From: Hofstenia miamia
Lineage: Eukaryota; Xenacoelomorpha; Acoela
DNA length: 64,000 bases
Direction of reading: 5' to 3'
Assembly: GCA_004352715.1 (NCBI GenBank)
Contig: SCFE01000008.1
Span: 1,284,590 to 1,348,589 of the forward strand
Positions within the stretch are counted from its first letter, which is position 1. The number at the start of each line of letters is the position of its first letter. The translations under genes were made by a program, and so were the position numbers. This document shows, piece by piece, positions 23,079-35,737 of the stretch. A model generated the notes under the pieces. The model had not been told where the DNA came from and did not search any database. It worked only from the letters and a program-made list of their open reading frames with translations.

Positions 23079-24389
23079 TCATTTTATAAACTCATCTTTA
23101 AGTTTGAGCTTAGTATTGAAAGGAACGTCTTTTATGAGATCAATGTTGGCTTCATTAAAGGAAAAAATGTTACTTTGTGCAGATTGTATACAGTTCTTTA
23201 ACAGAATGTATTCAAGAGGGAAAGTGTAACTAAAAAGCATTTGACTAATAAGTAGCATTAACTTATCTTTAAATTCACAGCCTGCATCAGTTTTAGACAA
23301 CTTTCTTTCAATTTCTGCAAATGCTTCTTTACGATCACCATATTTTTTTGGCATGCAAAATTCTAAATATTTTTCCTTAAAAGTAAAATCAACAGATTCA
23401 GGATTTTGAAAATCCACATCTTTGTACTCAGCCCAAAACTGTTGTGCTGTAAGAAATTTAGTTTCTGTTTTAAAAGAACTTTGTTTGGGCATATTTTTAA
23501 AGCTTGCTAATATTACACCTTGCGTGTTTGATGAAAAAATTTTAAAATTTTTCACTTTAGATGGAAACATTATTTCACCAAAGTTACTAATTAAACATTC
23601 ATCCTTTTGACATTGATGCTGTTTTAGTGTGTAGGAAAAATGTCTTTTTGTCTGTGAAACATTGTGTAAACTTGAAAACAAACTTATATCTTCAAAACTT
23701 GGTAAGACTATAACATGATTTGAAAGCATTGTCATGCATCTCAAAAAACTTATTGCCTTAGATTTTGATGTAACATCATTATAATAGGAATCATTGTTTG
23801 AGACTAAGCATAGTAACCCAATCTTTTCAGTACTTGATTGAAGAAATAAATTACTAATCAAATATATACCATCTCCATGTTTGAGTAACATTGCATAGAA
23901 AAAAAATAGGTCATTGTAAGATAGGTGAAGTTGATGATGTATAAATTGAAAAATGTTCTGAACTTTTCCCAATAAAAAACCAAATTTGCAAGTTAATTTG
24001 CTTAGAACATTGAAATTGATAAATTGTCCTGCACATGGATGTTTGTAAAAAGTGCATTTATTGGATAAAATAGAACAAAGTTTTTCGATTGTTTGATCAT
24101 GAATTTTCATATTTTCATCAAAATCGTCATTCTGCTTTCTCCTTGTTAATGTTAACAATGGTAATGCACAATTTTTCGACTCTTCTGAAATACTCATTGA
24201 CACAATGCAATTATCTATAATAGACTTAAGCTGAACATTAACATCCATTGCTAGAATTTTGTAAATATCTCTATTTTCTAAGGCTGAGCGAATGGTTATA
24301 TATTGCTTTACTTTGAAGTGATCTTCAAGTGACTCAAAACATGTGGGCCTGTCTTTGGTTTTGATATCTTGCTTATTATTATTGTGCAT
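23079..24389 (-). CDS. N-terminal part of the giant GTPase gene, ending at an in-frame TGA
   Basis: A 436-aa frame starting at an ATG (MHNNNKQD). It ends at TGA (23081-23079), and the same frame reopens at once for 1,468 codons into the GTPase. The N-terminal region has no recognised domain and is mostly helical. In VLIG-type proteins a long poorly conserved N-terminal region precedes the GTPase, so I read both frames as one locus of about 1,900 codons. Just upstream, TTCATTTAG could serve as a splice acceptor, with the frame open to about 24440. The TGA may be a real inactivating mutation, a base error, or less likely readthrough; the following base is T, not the leaky C. If it is real, this copy is a pseudogene. 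Confidence 0.65.
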   Translation of the reverse strand: MHNNNKQDIKTKDRPTCFESLEDHFKVKQYITIRSALENRDIYKILAMDVNVQLKSIIDNCIVSMSISEESKNCALPLLTLTRRKQNDDFDENMKIHDQTIEKLCSILSNKCTFYKHPCAGQFINFNVLSKLTCKFGFLLGKVQNIFQFIHHQLHLSYNDLFFFYAMLLKHGDGIYLISNLFLQSSTEKIGLLCLVSNNDSYYNDVTSKSKAISFLRCMTMLSNHVIVLPSFEDISLFSSLHNVSQTKRHFSYTLKQHQCQKDECLISNFGEIMFPSKVKNFKIFSSNTQGVILASFKNMPKQSSFKTETKFLTAQQFWAEYKDVDFQNPESVDFTFKEKYLEFCMPKKYGDRKEAFAEIERKLSKTDAGCEFKDKLMLLISQMLFSYTFPLEYILLKNCIQSAQSNIFSFNEANIDLIKDVPFNTKLKLKDEFIK

Positions 24390-26368
24390 TTCAGATTTAA
24401 AATTACCTAAATGAATTAATTCAAATACAGTTTCAACAAGATTTTAGATGAAATTCAGTAATTGAAATCATTTTACACACATTTTTATGTATTAGCGCAA
24501 AACAACTTTTTCATACAATTAGTATGATTTGGAAAGTTCTTGCCTTGAACTGCTTTGGCATTAACTTTGTTTTTTCCCTTTGAGATTTTGCCACATGACA
24601 TGTTTCTCCTTAAATGTTTTGCACACATTTTGTGCCTAAAAATATTTACCATAATAATCCACACACACTCCAACCCAAGTCATATATTGACATTTTCTAA
24701 TTTTAAGCTCTAAATCATAATGCAAAGCCATATTTTTTCATCCTTTTTAGGACCTAATCTCAAAACCCAATCACAATTTAAAATCTTTTAACAATATTAA
24801 ATTAGTTCTTACCCTAGCCTTCTCTTATTTAATCATATATGGAGTTAAAATAATTAAGGAGCAAAACATCATGGGTCTAAAAATGCAGTGCGTAAAATTT
24901 CAAAGCGGCAAAAAGTTTGAGACGAAAAATCTGTGTGCCATTAATACAGCACTTTTACTAATATTCCTATGCCAGAATAACCTAGTAAATGACAGAATAC
25001 ATCAATAGTAAAATAGAGTTATTCAAATACCAAATGTCAGTGTACAAATAAATACATCAGTATATAATTGTGATAAATCTTGTCAGGTGTCGTTAGCTTT
25101 TCCATTATATTTTTCACAATTTAGTGAAACCTCACTAAATCTTAGATTTTTAGATAAGATTTGAAATTACCATTTTTAATTTTAGTTAATTAGTCCTAAG
25201 CTATCAAAACATTCAATATTTTTGAAAGAAAGTTGAAACGGTGTTTCAAATTATATTAAAACTTACATACAAAAAATAAACAGTTGAATAATTTTATTTT
25301 TGTTTTGGATATAGACAATTGGATTGCTCTAGCAAATTTGCATTCAATAAAAATAAGAATTTTAATACTACGAATTCTTTCACAATTAATATTACAAATT
25401 TCGAGAAATTGGTGGTTAGTTCTTACCATGGTCTGAATTAAAACATGCTTATTTTATTAATAAAGAAAATTGAAATTTCATTTCTTCCAAACCTCTATAA
25501 TCTAAAACTGGTTAAATATTTTTCAATTGTTAAATTCCTAACATTGCTAATTTTAACAGAAGCTTACAACAGTTTAAATTATTCCTTTTAATATAAGTTG
25601 AAAGCTTGAAACAATTTCCGACAATAATGCATAATGAAAGGCTAAACTAAAATGCATTAATTAAACTTCTCAATCTGTTTCATGCACGAATCGCATATTT
25701 TTTAATGGCGCACATCAATTTTTCTTTTGCCATTTTAGGTTGCCATTATATATTTATATATATATATATATATATAGGCTGTCTTAACCTAGAGCATTAC
25801 ACATGGCGATGGAAAGAATTGATATTGCATATACGCAAACTTCAACCTATTATAACTATATTTCAAGCAAAACTCAAATGTGATATTTTCTATATATCAA
25901 TTCTTTGTATAACTTTCACTTTCACTTTTTCGTGAATATAAATTCTGAACATTTCAGGTTTAGTTAGCATATTTTTTATGTTAGTTAAATTACATAAAGC
26001 TAGGCGAATAACATTATCAATCATTATGCTACATATTGCTGCGGCATTTGACCTCAGTTAGCATGGAATAATTTATAAGTACACAAATGCATATATTTGA
26101 AAATTTTTTTTCTAAAGCCAAATATAATTACTCCTTTAATAGGATGTGCCAACAGACATTTGTGTTTGATTGTCCTTGCTACTGAAAATTTTTCAAATTT
26201 ATTTTGAGCTTTCCTTCAAATATTAGAAAAATAAAAGCGTTCAAGTTGCTTGATTTATATGAGGCCTCTCATATTTCAAGTGCAAATCCTATAGATTAAA
26301 CTTTCATTATTATAAATAGTTTATTACTAAGTTCCGTAAGAAACTGAATTCAAATTAACTTTTCCAAA
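24390..26368. other. AT-rich intergenic stretch
   Basis: The upstream flank of the GTPase gene. It holds a (TA)n run at about 25747-25776. Short frames (for example 24485-24673, -) are Lys/Asn/Met-rich and not recognisable. Confidence 0.45.
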
Positions 26369-26418
26369 TAGGCTCCTGCAAGCCCAGTATTTCTGGCACG
26401 AGCCGAGACCGAGCCGGG

Positions 26419-26421
<3 letters not shown>

Positions 26422-26450
<29 letters not shown>
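26422..26450. repeat. (TA)n microsatellite, insertion site of the nested element
   Basis: A pure TA run directly abutting the left end of the mariner-like element. TA is the target of the Tc1/mariner superfamily. Confidence 0.9.
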
Positions 26451-26451
<1 letters not shown>

Positions 26452-26453
<2 letters not shown>

Positions 26454-27047
26454 GGGCGTTCCAAAAGTTTTAGTACAAAGAATAAAACGAAATTTTCATT
26501 CCATTGTTTCTAAAGGTCACCCAGCGTTGCGGATTCTAATCGATATCAGTTGCTTCTCGAACCAGGTGCCTGAATTCATTCAATTTCAAATGTATTCTAT
26601 TGAAGAACAAGTTAACTTCTGTGGTTGGGATCTATTGCCTTTGAAAACTTAGCTGAACGTCAGAGAAGATTCACAGAAAAATATAATCGTGCTGCACCTT
26701 CAAGATCTCAAATCAATTTTTGGAAGTTAAAATTAATTGAAACTGGATCTTTAGTAAAAGATCGACCAAGATCAGGACGTCCGCTGACTGCAACAGGCAA
26801 AGAAAATAAGCAAATTATTCAGGAACAGCTCAATGAAAATCCACATACTTCAATACGACGATTATCAAATGAAAACGATAAATGAATTGTTGCGTCAATG
26901 AACTTTTCATAATTGTCTAAACGTTTCTTCTAACGTTCCTTTTAACGTTGGACATAAATCATGTTTTTGTATTTCAAGTACATGAATCATATGTTATCTA
27001 TTGTAACATTTTTTTTATTTCTGTACTAAAACTTTTGGAACATCCGG
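26452..27047 (+). mobile_element. Mariner-like (IS630 superfamily) short element
   Basis: The terminal inverted repeats CCGGGCGTTCCAAAAGTTTT (left) and, read inward, CCGGATGTTCCAAAAGTTTT (right) match at 18 of 20 bases and continue as AGTACA. The element is flanked by TA on both sides. At 596 bp it is too short for a full transposase and keeps only an N-terminal DNA-binding piece. It is a deletion derivative nested in a hAT-like element. Confidence 0.85.
26590..26884 (+). pseudogene. Truncated transposase N-terminus (DUF4817-like helix-turn-helix)
   Basis: It begins at an ATG with MYSIEEQVNFC, then shifts frame by about 26625. It continues with a block containing RQRRFTEKYNRAAPSRSQI, then KDRPRSGRPL and TSIRRLS, and stops at 26883-26885. 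This matches the helix-turn-helix plus GRPR-like AT-hook arrangement of DUF4817/mariner N-termini. The catalytic DDE domain is absent. No function is expected beyond possible DNA binding. Confidence 0.75.
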
Positions 27048-27643
27048 TATATATATCGACTCGCTGGTTGTATTGTAAAAGTAAAAATAGTATCTGTAAA
27101 ATCTACTGAATAACAGTACAAAAAATTATAACGAATAAATATACGGAAAAACTTAATAAATTAGCGTGATGTCATTCGATTTTGACTAAATATACCTTAT
27201 GATATACCATTAAAATGCGTATACCATACAATAATGCGTATACATCATACAATATACCAAATATATCTTCCAACCGGACACCCGCCGACCTAGGATCCTA
27301 TTTATATTAATAGGATTCATATATAAGAATTTCCTATAAATAAATCATTTATATATATATATATATTAATTTTAATAGGATTCTTATATAGGATTATAAA
27401 TATGGATAACTCTGTACACAGGGCTAGATTAGATATAGCTAGATGCTACATCTAAATTTCACTTGTATGTGATCGAAATAAATGCCGCTACAGTAAGCTA
27501 ACAGTTAATATATTTTACACGTGTTTGCTTGGAAATTGAAGGCTCGGCTCGTGCTCGGCTGAATGTTTTTAAAAGTGCGAGTCGAGCCCTAGCTTGAACA
27601 AAGTTTGCGAGCCCAAGTCCGAGCCCGAGCCCTGGGAGCCTAT

Positions 27644-28571
27644 TTCCCTATTCTAAGACTTTAGATTGCTGAAGCTATAAACATTTTTTGAACTTAGATT
27701 TTAATAAGAATTACTCTAAAACTAAGCAAAATATTCTTTTTATGAGATGAAACAAGAAATATTTTTATCATTTTGGCGGTAATTTTACCAACTTTTACAA
27801 AATTTAAGATCACTGCCCCTGCTCAACTGGCCCCATCCTACCGTACCCGGTTCCATTTCTGTGCTGTATTCATTTTCAGCATAAACACTAGGTAAAGATA
27901 AAAGACCATATAATAATACATAGAATGCGCATCATCAGCAAATAATTTAGACACAGACACTTTCTATAATATAAGACACAACCTTTATCATTTTATGGCT
28001 ACACCCCTGTATTAAAATAATCTTCTATAAAATACTTCTATAGACTCTTTTAAGACTACCTATTATTTGGCGAAGTCCAAATAAGCATATTGCATGGTTA
28101 AAAACAGCATATTCATGACTAAAATGCCTAATTACTCTCCTTCACCACTGAAAAATAAACTAATTTAATAAGAAGTTTTCCATTATAGAAATGCTTTTGT
28201 TGGATATATTTTTGTTAGTTAATATTTAGATACTTCCTGTTTGTTTTATTCCCATGCGAATAATTTGGTCCTTAAAACTTCGAGACATTTATGGCCACTA
28301 CTTAGATTAATGGCAACTGCTATAGCTAAATTTATGCCTTCATTTAGTAAGCAAAAAATTCCAATGCAATCCAGCTACTGTTATTATTCCTTTGCCACAC
28401 ATTTCTATTCTAAATACTCAAAATGAATACATACGAGACTGATATATACCTTAATATTTGTATGGATTAGTATGCAGTGCTGTGATATTCTCAAGATAAA
28501 CTGGGCGAAGAGTATGTCAAATGCGCACGGTGCATTCGAGAAAGGGGAATCTGGCTCCTTAAACGATATAA

Positions 28572-28610
<39 letters not shown>

Positions 28611-31600
28611 TGTATACCCTGCTAAATGTTTCTTAAGAACTTCTTCATGACCGCGTTTCAAAACATAAATCTTTAAAGTTTTGCAGGATAGTGTCTCTTT
28701 AATTTACCTACCCCCATGGTAAATATATTAAATTCGAGTGAATACTGGAGAGCAATGGCGATTCTCGCTAAATGCCTTAGAAATTTATATATATATAGAT
28801 ATATAAACGTCTTCTAATTAATTGACAGTATATTTTTCTACGATATTCCAAAAAAAACATTTTGAAATATATTTAGAATAAAAATTAATAAATCATAATG
28901 GGCAAATTTATTAGCACATTGTTGCATGAAACACGATAATTTCAAAATTGTAAATTGTCAATGCTAACATCTTTGTTTGTCATTGACAATTTCTGTTCCT
29001 GCTCATTAGCAGTATGCAGCATTGCCTATGCTGTGTAATATTTTTGTTTGCTCATAATGAATGATTGATACTTTATCAAATAGTTCAGCAGTAATGTGTA
29101 ATTACGAATTCTTTATGATTCTATAAACAGGGCCTACCAAATGCTTTGTAAGCATCTTCAAAGCAATTTATAGAAAAATTCTAGACGTTTTCTAGAGATT
29201 ATTAATATTCTAAATACCATTGGGTTGCTAGTGACACAACATTTTAAAATTGGTTAGCATGTGAATTTTTGAATAATTTAAAATGTCACCACATTTTTTT
29301 CTTAGAAACTACCTTTTACAATCTGTAAGGCAAAATTCCACAAATATAATGCTACAAGAAATTTAATGACAAAAATAGTACATCAGTAGTTACCATGGAG
29401 TCGGTGGCAGCCCAGTGTTAGCTAATACACCAGTTAATGTAAAAATCGAGTTATTGTGGTATTTCGTTGAATGAATAAGTTGTTGTAAAACATTTGAGCT
29501 AAATGTTATGTAGAATATCCGTTTGTATTTGCGAAAACTGTTCAAAGTAATGAAAACATTTTCTATCCATTTTCAACATTTTTTTAGTCTTGTTGCATAT
29601 TTGGTAAATCTAAACTCAAATTTTTAATTATTTCTAGATTTTGTCTAATAGAGCTCACTGACAATCCGCAATAACTGCTGCCTGCTTACAGTTGTATGCA
29701 GGGAGTGAGAAAAAGAACCAATTTCTGAAAATGATGATGAAAATGAAATGTTGATAGCTTGGACAATGAAGACCTGGATACAGTCATTCTTGCGCATAAA
29801 GGGAAATGTGCTTCAGATAATGATAAAGCGCATTCATCACCTGCAGCTCCATGTACAATAATGGAAACGCAATTAAATGCCAATTAGTGCATTGTTCTCG
29901 GTGGATCTACCAGTGAACAACCAGGTAATTATATTGTCAAACATTGCAACACAACTCATGAATTTGGAATATTTACTGCACCAACAAATAAGGGCATTGT
30001 ATTCCAGGTAATCTATTTTGGGACCCAAGTTGCAAAAATAGAATACATACCTTGGACTTTCTTTTTTAGAGTTCACCTAGAACACTTTAGTAAGAATTAG
30101 TTATGGGATTGGGAAAATAGAAGACATATTATGGTTTTAAGAGCAGTTGCACCCTTGACAAATGGAAAATGTTCCCATATAAACGAAAATCTCAAAATAT
30201 TTGTTTCATTTCAAAATGCGTAAAATATATTTGACTGCAGTTTTTTAGTCATTGAATACAGAATACAACAGGGGAAAACTTCAGTGTCTCTTCTTGGAAC
30301 AATTGGGTCACGATATTATTGCTTATGCCATCACCAAGTGAAATCTCTTGTATTTGCTCCTTTATTTTCTACAGCTACTGCTTTTGTTCATTGAGAGTAA
30401 TCTCAATCAAGAAAAATTGCTCATTGCAGGCACTGTTCACATCAAGGATACATCAAATCTAACATTACATGGAGTACTCCAATATGTAAAGAAGATCACC
30501 GAATCTTGTGCACTCTTCAATACAAATTACTCCTTTAAGGTCTTTGAAAATTTTTTACTTAAGATTTTGCTTAGGCTTAGGTTAGACGTGATGATGCATT
30601 TGTTATCCAATTATATACATCTAGCGTTTTTTTGAAATTATTACAAGCAGTTTGAATCTTAGGTTTTGTAAACATTTAAAACTAGCATATTCATGGAATT
30701 GATATTTTCTAATGTGTAATTTTCGGTATTGCTCCTGTTCATACAAAAATTTGTAAAAAATACTGAATGCTAATTTAAAATTAAAGTTTGCTCTAATATT
30801 CATCAATATGCATACAATTCATTAAACACAGATACAGGGCTTGCATATAAAAGTGCGATTCTCTTCCATTTACATTTCATTTCCACAAATATTTTTAAAA
30901 TATTTTCATATTTTTCCATTAATTTCCACATGTCTCCATAACTCTTAGAGATAGTGGTTAGTGGGGGCCAGAATTTTATTACCTTATTGGCTTCAGTCTC
31001 GATTAGTCCCATTAAATTTGGAATGATCTCAATCCCATCAAATTATATGGTTCAATAGTTCAATTGGTGGTTCAGGCAGAGTAGAGTAACCCTTTTTTAA
31101 ACTGTTTTCAATTTTTTTTCAGTTTTCAGGCTTATTCAAATATGCAATTATTTATTGAGTTATTTGAGAGAATACTTTAAGTTTCTTGCTATTGCATACA
31201 ATTAGGATAAAGCAACAAATATAAAATATTTTGAACACATTTAAAACAAAATTATATCAATAATAATAATAATTGTTATGAAATGACTTGGCCTAACAAT
31301 AAAATGCTTTATTCAGAAAAAACGTGAATGGATAATAATATGATATGTGCAAACAAACATCATTGCTAAATTATTACTATCATCATGCAACAGCAAATCA
31401 TGGCTTTTAGACCTGCGCCTCTCTTTTTATTTCAGGTAACATCAAATTTTTCTTTATTGGATATACCAAATGGCACATTTTTACATTGAAGATAGTGCGA
31501 TGTTGTAGGCGTTTATGTAATTTGCAAAGTTTAACCTCATCATGTGATGGGTAGGTTTGACGGTGTCATAATCGAAATTGCAACAAATTGGTGTCTATTA

Positions 31601-32269
31601 AGGCGCGGATAATTGTTTGAAATAAGTCCATTTTCGCTTAAAAAGATTCTGAGTCTTATCTTAGGATGGAGTTCAATGTTCAGTGGGAATTCTTGGAATA
31701 TTATTAATCTATATATTATTTTTGTTTTGAATGATTTCAATATGTTATTTGTATTTGTTTACTTTTTATGCTAGCCATAGACATTTATAATAATTTATAT
31801 AGCCAATTTTAGAAGAAATTTTCAATATTCACTTAAATAACTCAAAAAAAAACTTTTTCGCATGCAAAAATTGGATATTTGAAATGAGCGCGAAAAACTG
31901 AACAAAACAAACTGAAAACAGTTTTCTAAAAATAATCTACTTCGACTGCACAACAGCATTACGTCTATTTTAATCAAAATTCAAAAAATCATGAGAAACA
32001 TCCTTCATTTTTGGTCCCAGTACCATCTTAGATCTAGTTCACTTAAATATTTAACCCCAGTCTCATGGGTTTGGGACCAGTAAATCCCATGGGTTAATCA
32101 AAATGACTATAATGTGAATAGAAATTATAATTCAGTTCAGACACGTCAAATACTTTGATTGGTTGAAACCGCCAAGGCAAACAGTGTATTTTTGTAATAA
32201 TTGTGATCTTTCCTCATTCAAGGCTCCTTCAATTTCATATCTAATAATTATTTCAATTCACTTCAGGTC
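27644..32269. other. Long AT-rich stretch without a recognisable gene
   Basis: Short frames (for example 28241-28426, +; 30348-30635, +; 29686-29883, -) have no family resemblance. The (TA)n tracts at 28566-28615 and about 28785-28805 are the only clear structure. A G-rich patch (GTGGGGGCC) near 30960 may belong to an old transposon. Confidence 0.4.
28566..28615. repeat. (TA)n microsatellite, imperfect
   Basis: TA runs with single-base interruptions over about 50 bp. Confidence 0.9.
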
Positions 32270-32655
32270 CAGACCTGTTCAAAATCGATACAAATTAAAT
32301 AATTTAAATTCATATAATGCATGGCCAAGCCGAGCCGAGCTTGAGCAGAGTATTGGATATACAATGACCCCGAAACGAGCCTATTTTAGCAAAGCGAATT
32401 TATAGTACACTTGTTAATTTGATTATGCAGATTTTTTATTTTTTAATTCAATATGCTTTTCTTATCATATTTTAGAAATGTTTATTAAATAATAGGAGGA
32501 GGTATGTAGAAAATTCTGAGAACGCAATATATTCAAAAATTATCGAGCTGAAACGAGCCTCATTGAAAGATTTTTTGTGGCGAGCCGAGCCGAGCCGAAC
32601 ATTCACGAAATTTAAGTGAGGCAAGCTTAGAAATATCGGATCGTTGACAAGTCTA
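32270..32655. mobile_element. Small hAT-like element with GAGCCGAGC repeats
   Basis: The left end CAGACCTGTTCAA and the right end (minus strand TAGACTTGTCAA) are similar. Inside are GCCGAGCCGAGC motifs near both ends (32330-32345 and 32580-32600), like those of the element at 26369-27643. The length is about 386 bp, with no coding frame. No clear target duplication was found, so the boundaries are tentative. Confidence 0.4.
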
Positions 32656-35591
32656 TGCATATCGATTCTATATGAAAATATTCAAGCAGTAAACTCATAT
32701 GCATCACAAACCTTCTGTATATTCCTATATGAAACAGCTTTGGAATCAGAATTGGTACAGAAAGTTAGATGTCAGACTCTTTTAAGCATTTAAAATAATG
32801 ATAGAAAATTTCCATATTTACGCATGGACGTTCGAATTGATATACTAGTTTATTGATGCAAGTATACTAAAATCAGTTGACATTTTTAGCTAGAAAATTG
32901 TTTTTCGATTACAATAGGCCATTAAAAACCATACTTTAATGCAAAATTATAAATTGAATAAAATATACTTCATCATTGCCTTCAAAATGGACATGGGAAG
33001 AACAAAAATGTTGTGGCTGTCGAAGAAATTTGAAAACTTTTGTACACAAATTTTTTGATTATGAAAGAATCAAATTTGTTCTAAATTATATAGAAAAAAG
33101 TAAAAAACTGGTGCATAGTTTCTTAAAATAATGGTCTACATACATGTATACTTCACAGTCAGCTAATTGCGCACAGTACGTGGAAATTGTTTTAAAAAAC
33201 GCTTCCCAAATAATCGTAGATTTTTACAATCCTTAATTTCATTCCGAATTTATCAAAAAAAATTTAACGCTTATAACTCACGAACTAATGAGGACATCCT
33301 CTGACTTTGCCACGGCACACCTGGAAGAGCGTCATAGTTTGCCTTCAGAATCAAAATATTTCAGAATAGTAGTTGTTCCCATGGGTATTACACCACCTTA
33401 TTATCTCAACACCTGTTATGGAAAGAAAGCTTGAATATTTTTGCAAAAATTGTCATTGAAAGGAAATACTAATTGGAAATACTTCTGACACAAGAATAGG
33501 GTTTCGCAAAAATTGTTATTGCACGAGTGCCCGCCCAACCCAATAGATGTGTACATGAAAAACCTTTCAATATTTCTTAAAAGAATTGCATAATTTGTGC
33601 AAAAATCCAGACAGATCGATTTTCTACATAAAGTAAATCTAGTAGAAATAGGGGTAATTCTTTTTTCAAATTGTGATGTTAGTTCTTGCAGCCATGAACA
33701 CTAGATCGCCTTACTATTTGAGAATTAGGCATGTGAAAAATTCGAAGGCTGTTTTTTTACAGAAATCAGATTTTTCATTTAAAAATAGCTAAGATTTTTT
33801 CAATAATTTTCAACACACAAAACTTTGACCAAACCTAGGGGCACATTGATCCATAGATGCCTTCATATCGAAGGACTTTCAAATTTCTGAATAGACTTAG
33901 AGAAAAATGTTTGGATGACAATATGTGCAAAAGCAAATGTTGCCATAATGATGTCGTTAGGAACAGAGGCGGACACAGAAATATTTTTTAAAGGGGACCC
34001 ACTGCAAGATAAAATGCTAAGTGCATAATTTGGTACTTTTGTTGGTTAAAAAGTATTGAATTTTTAATCGTCAAAATTCTAAACTATGCGTGGACTTCAC
34101 AATCATTTACTGACTCCAAAAATGCAAATATACAATTCGTGGAAACTTCTCAAGACCCAATAAAATTCTTTATAAATTTTAATTATTTCATTGTTTTTAT
34201 CCCAAAATATTAATATGAACAGTAGACACTTGCGCTGAAGTTGTATTGTATTTTTCAACAAAAAAGGATTATTTTTAGAAACAACGGTATTTTTGTGTAA
34301 TATTTTTCATGAAATTATGCACTAAATTAAATACATTATGTATTTCAAATTGTAGGATTTCATTATGCACTACAAATATTAAATTTTTAGTGCATTTTTA
34401 ATGATATAGGATTAAGTACAGTACAAATTGTTCACATGAAATTTTGAATATATGCCTACTCGTCAAATTTTGTTGAATATTTTGATAAAATTCAAGAAAT
34501 CAAACATCCCAAAAAGAAAAATCTTGCCAAAATCAATAAAATTTTAAAATTGCAAAAAATTGTGCTAGGTTTTGATAGGTCACAGAAGTGTTTCTTGCAA
34601 TTTTGAAAAAGATGCTTGTTGGTGAAGTCCGCACAATACAAACATTTGATGCACCTTATTGGGTACAAAATAATTTCGTTTGTAATTTTTTGCACCACTT
34701 TAACAAAGTATTTTTATTTTAGATGGGACCTGTCTGTATCCGGCTAGGAAATCATGTGCTAAAGAATAAACAGCATGCATAAGATTAACTACAATGGATT
34801 TTTTTTTGCTTTGAGAGTTCAACAACTGAAAGGTAAGTCCAAGAACAGAATATACTTTCGTGTACGTTGAAGAAGTAGACTTGGTAGTGCCAAGAGATCG
34901 TTTTACAACAAATTTATATTTTGAGCATTACTTGCCTTTCCTTGTCATTCAAAGAATTTCATTGAATTTAGCCAATATAGAAACTTCATTCATCGTTGCA
35001 GAGGAGAAAATTATGTTAAAATGTTCTTTGAAAGTAATTCCAACTTTAGCAGTAAAATCTTCTGCAAAAGCAATATAAGAAACGTTTGCAGCATTAAAAT
35101 GAATTACATAGATGACGGAAAACAATGTAAAAATTTTGCCATTAATGCTAAGAAAACAAAAGCAATAAACATTTGTTAACAACAAAAACGTAAAAAACAG
35201 GTGAATGGATCTGTAATCCAGGTAATTTTCTATGACAACTGTAATAAGAATTTGACAAAAAAACTTACCAAGATATAGTAATATCTTTCCAAGAACTTAT
35301 CAATTGTTCCTAGTTGTGGATAAATTATTATTATTTTAATTTGGATAGTCGCCAAAACAATATATATTAGTAGAAATATTTACACATCTGACAAATTTAT
35401 TTTGATTTTAATTCTCTAAATTCAATCAAAATTCATATCATATCATAACTTTAATCTTAAAGAAACATCTTTCTGCAAATTCTTAGCAAAATCTTATTAA
35501 TTTATGTAAGTTATTCAATATTTTAGTCATTTATGAAACAAATTTCGAAGATCTTCCGAATTACTAAGTTTCATTGACCATGAAAAAACTG

Positions 35592-35596
<5 letters not shown>
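32656..35596. other. AT-rich stretch without a recognisable gene
   Basis: It contains one copy of a dispersed repeat (33230-33420) and a GAGGCGGACACAG patch near 33965 that may be the end of a decayed element. Short frames are unconvincing. Confidence 0.4.
33230..33420 (+). repeat. Dispersed repeat, copy 1
   Basis: It shares an ordered series of blocks with 53680-53900: CGCTTATA-CTCA, CCTCTGACTTTG, CACGGCAC-CCT and CCATGGG. The two copies are diverged and have no coding frame. Confidence 0.5.
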
Positions 35597-35627
<31 letters not shown>

Positions 35628-35704
35628 TNNNNNNNNNNNNNNNNNNNNNNNNNNNNNNNNNNNNNNNNNNNNNNNNNNNNNNNNNNNNNNNNNNNNNNNN
35701 NNNN

Positions 35705-35733
<29 letters not shown>
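35597..35733. repeat. (TA)n microsatellite around a 76-N gap
   Basis: TA runs flank the gap at 35629-35704. This marks one edge of the inverted repeat copy that follows. Confidence 0.85.

Positions 35734-35737
<4 letters not shown>

Larger units (their letters stand above)
26369..27643. mobile_element. hAT-like element (1,275 bp) with a nested mariner-like insertion
   Basis: The ends TAGGCTCC (26369-26376) and GGAGCCTA (27636-27643) are perfect 8-bp inverted repeats. The flanks TTTCCAAA and TTTCCCTA match at 6 of 8 bases, as expected for an old 8-bp hAT target duplication. Both subterminal regions carry GAGCCGAG or GCTCGG motifs (near 26402-26418 and 27541-27635), a known style of hAT terminal repeat. 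No hAT transposase is visible inside. The interior holds (TA)n and the nested element at 26452-27047. Confidence 0.6.

Noticed and set aside
23079-23081. Selenocysteine or programmed readthrough at the TGA
   Set aside because: The base after TGA is T rather than C, no SECIS-like hairpin was recognised, and mutation or error is simpler.
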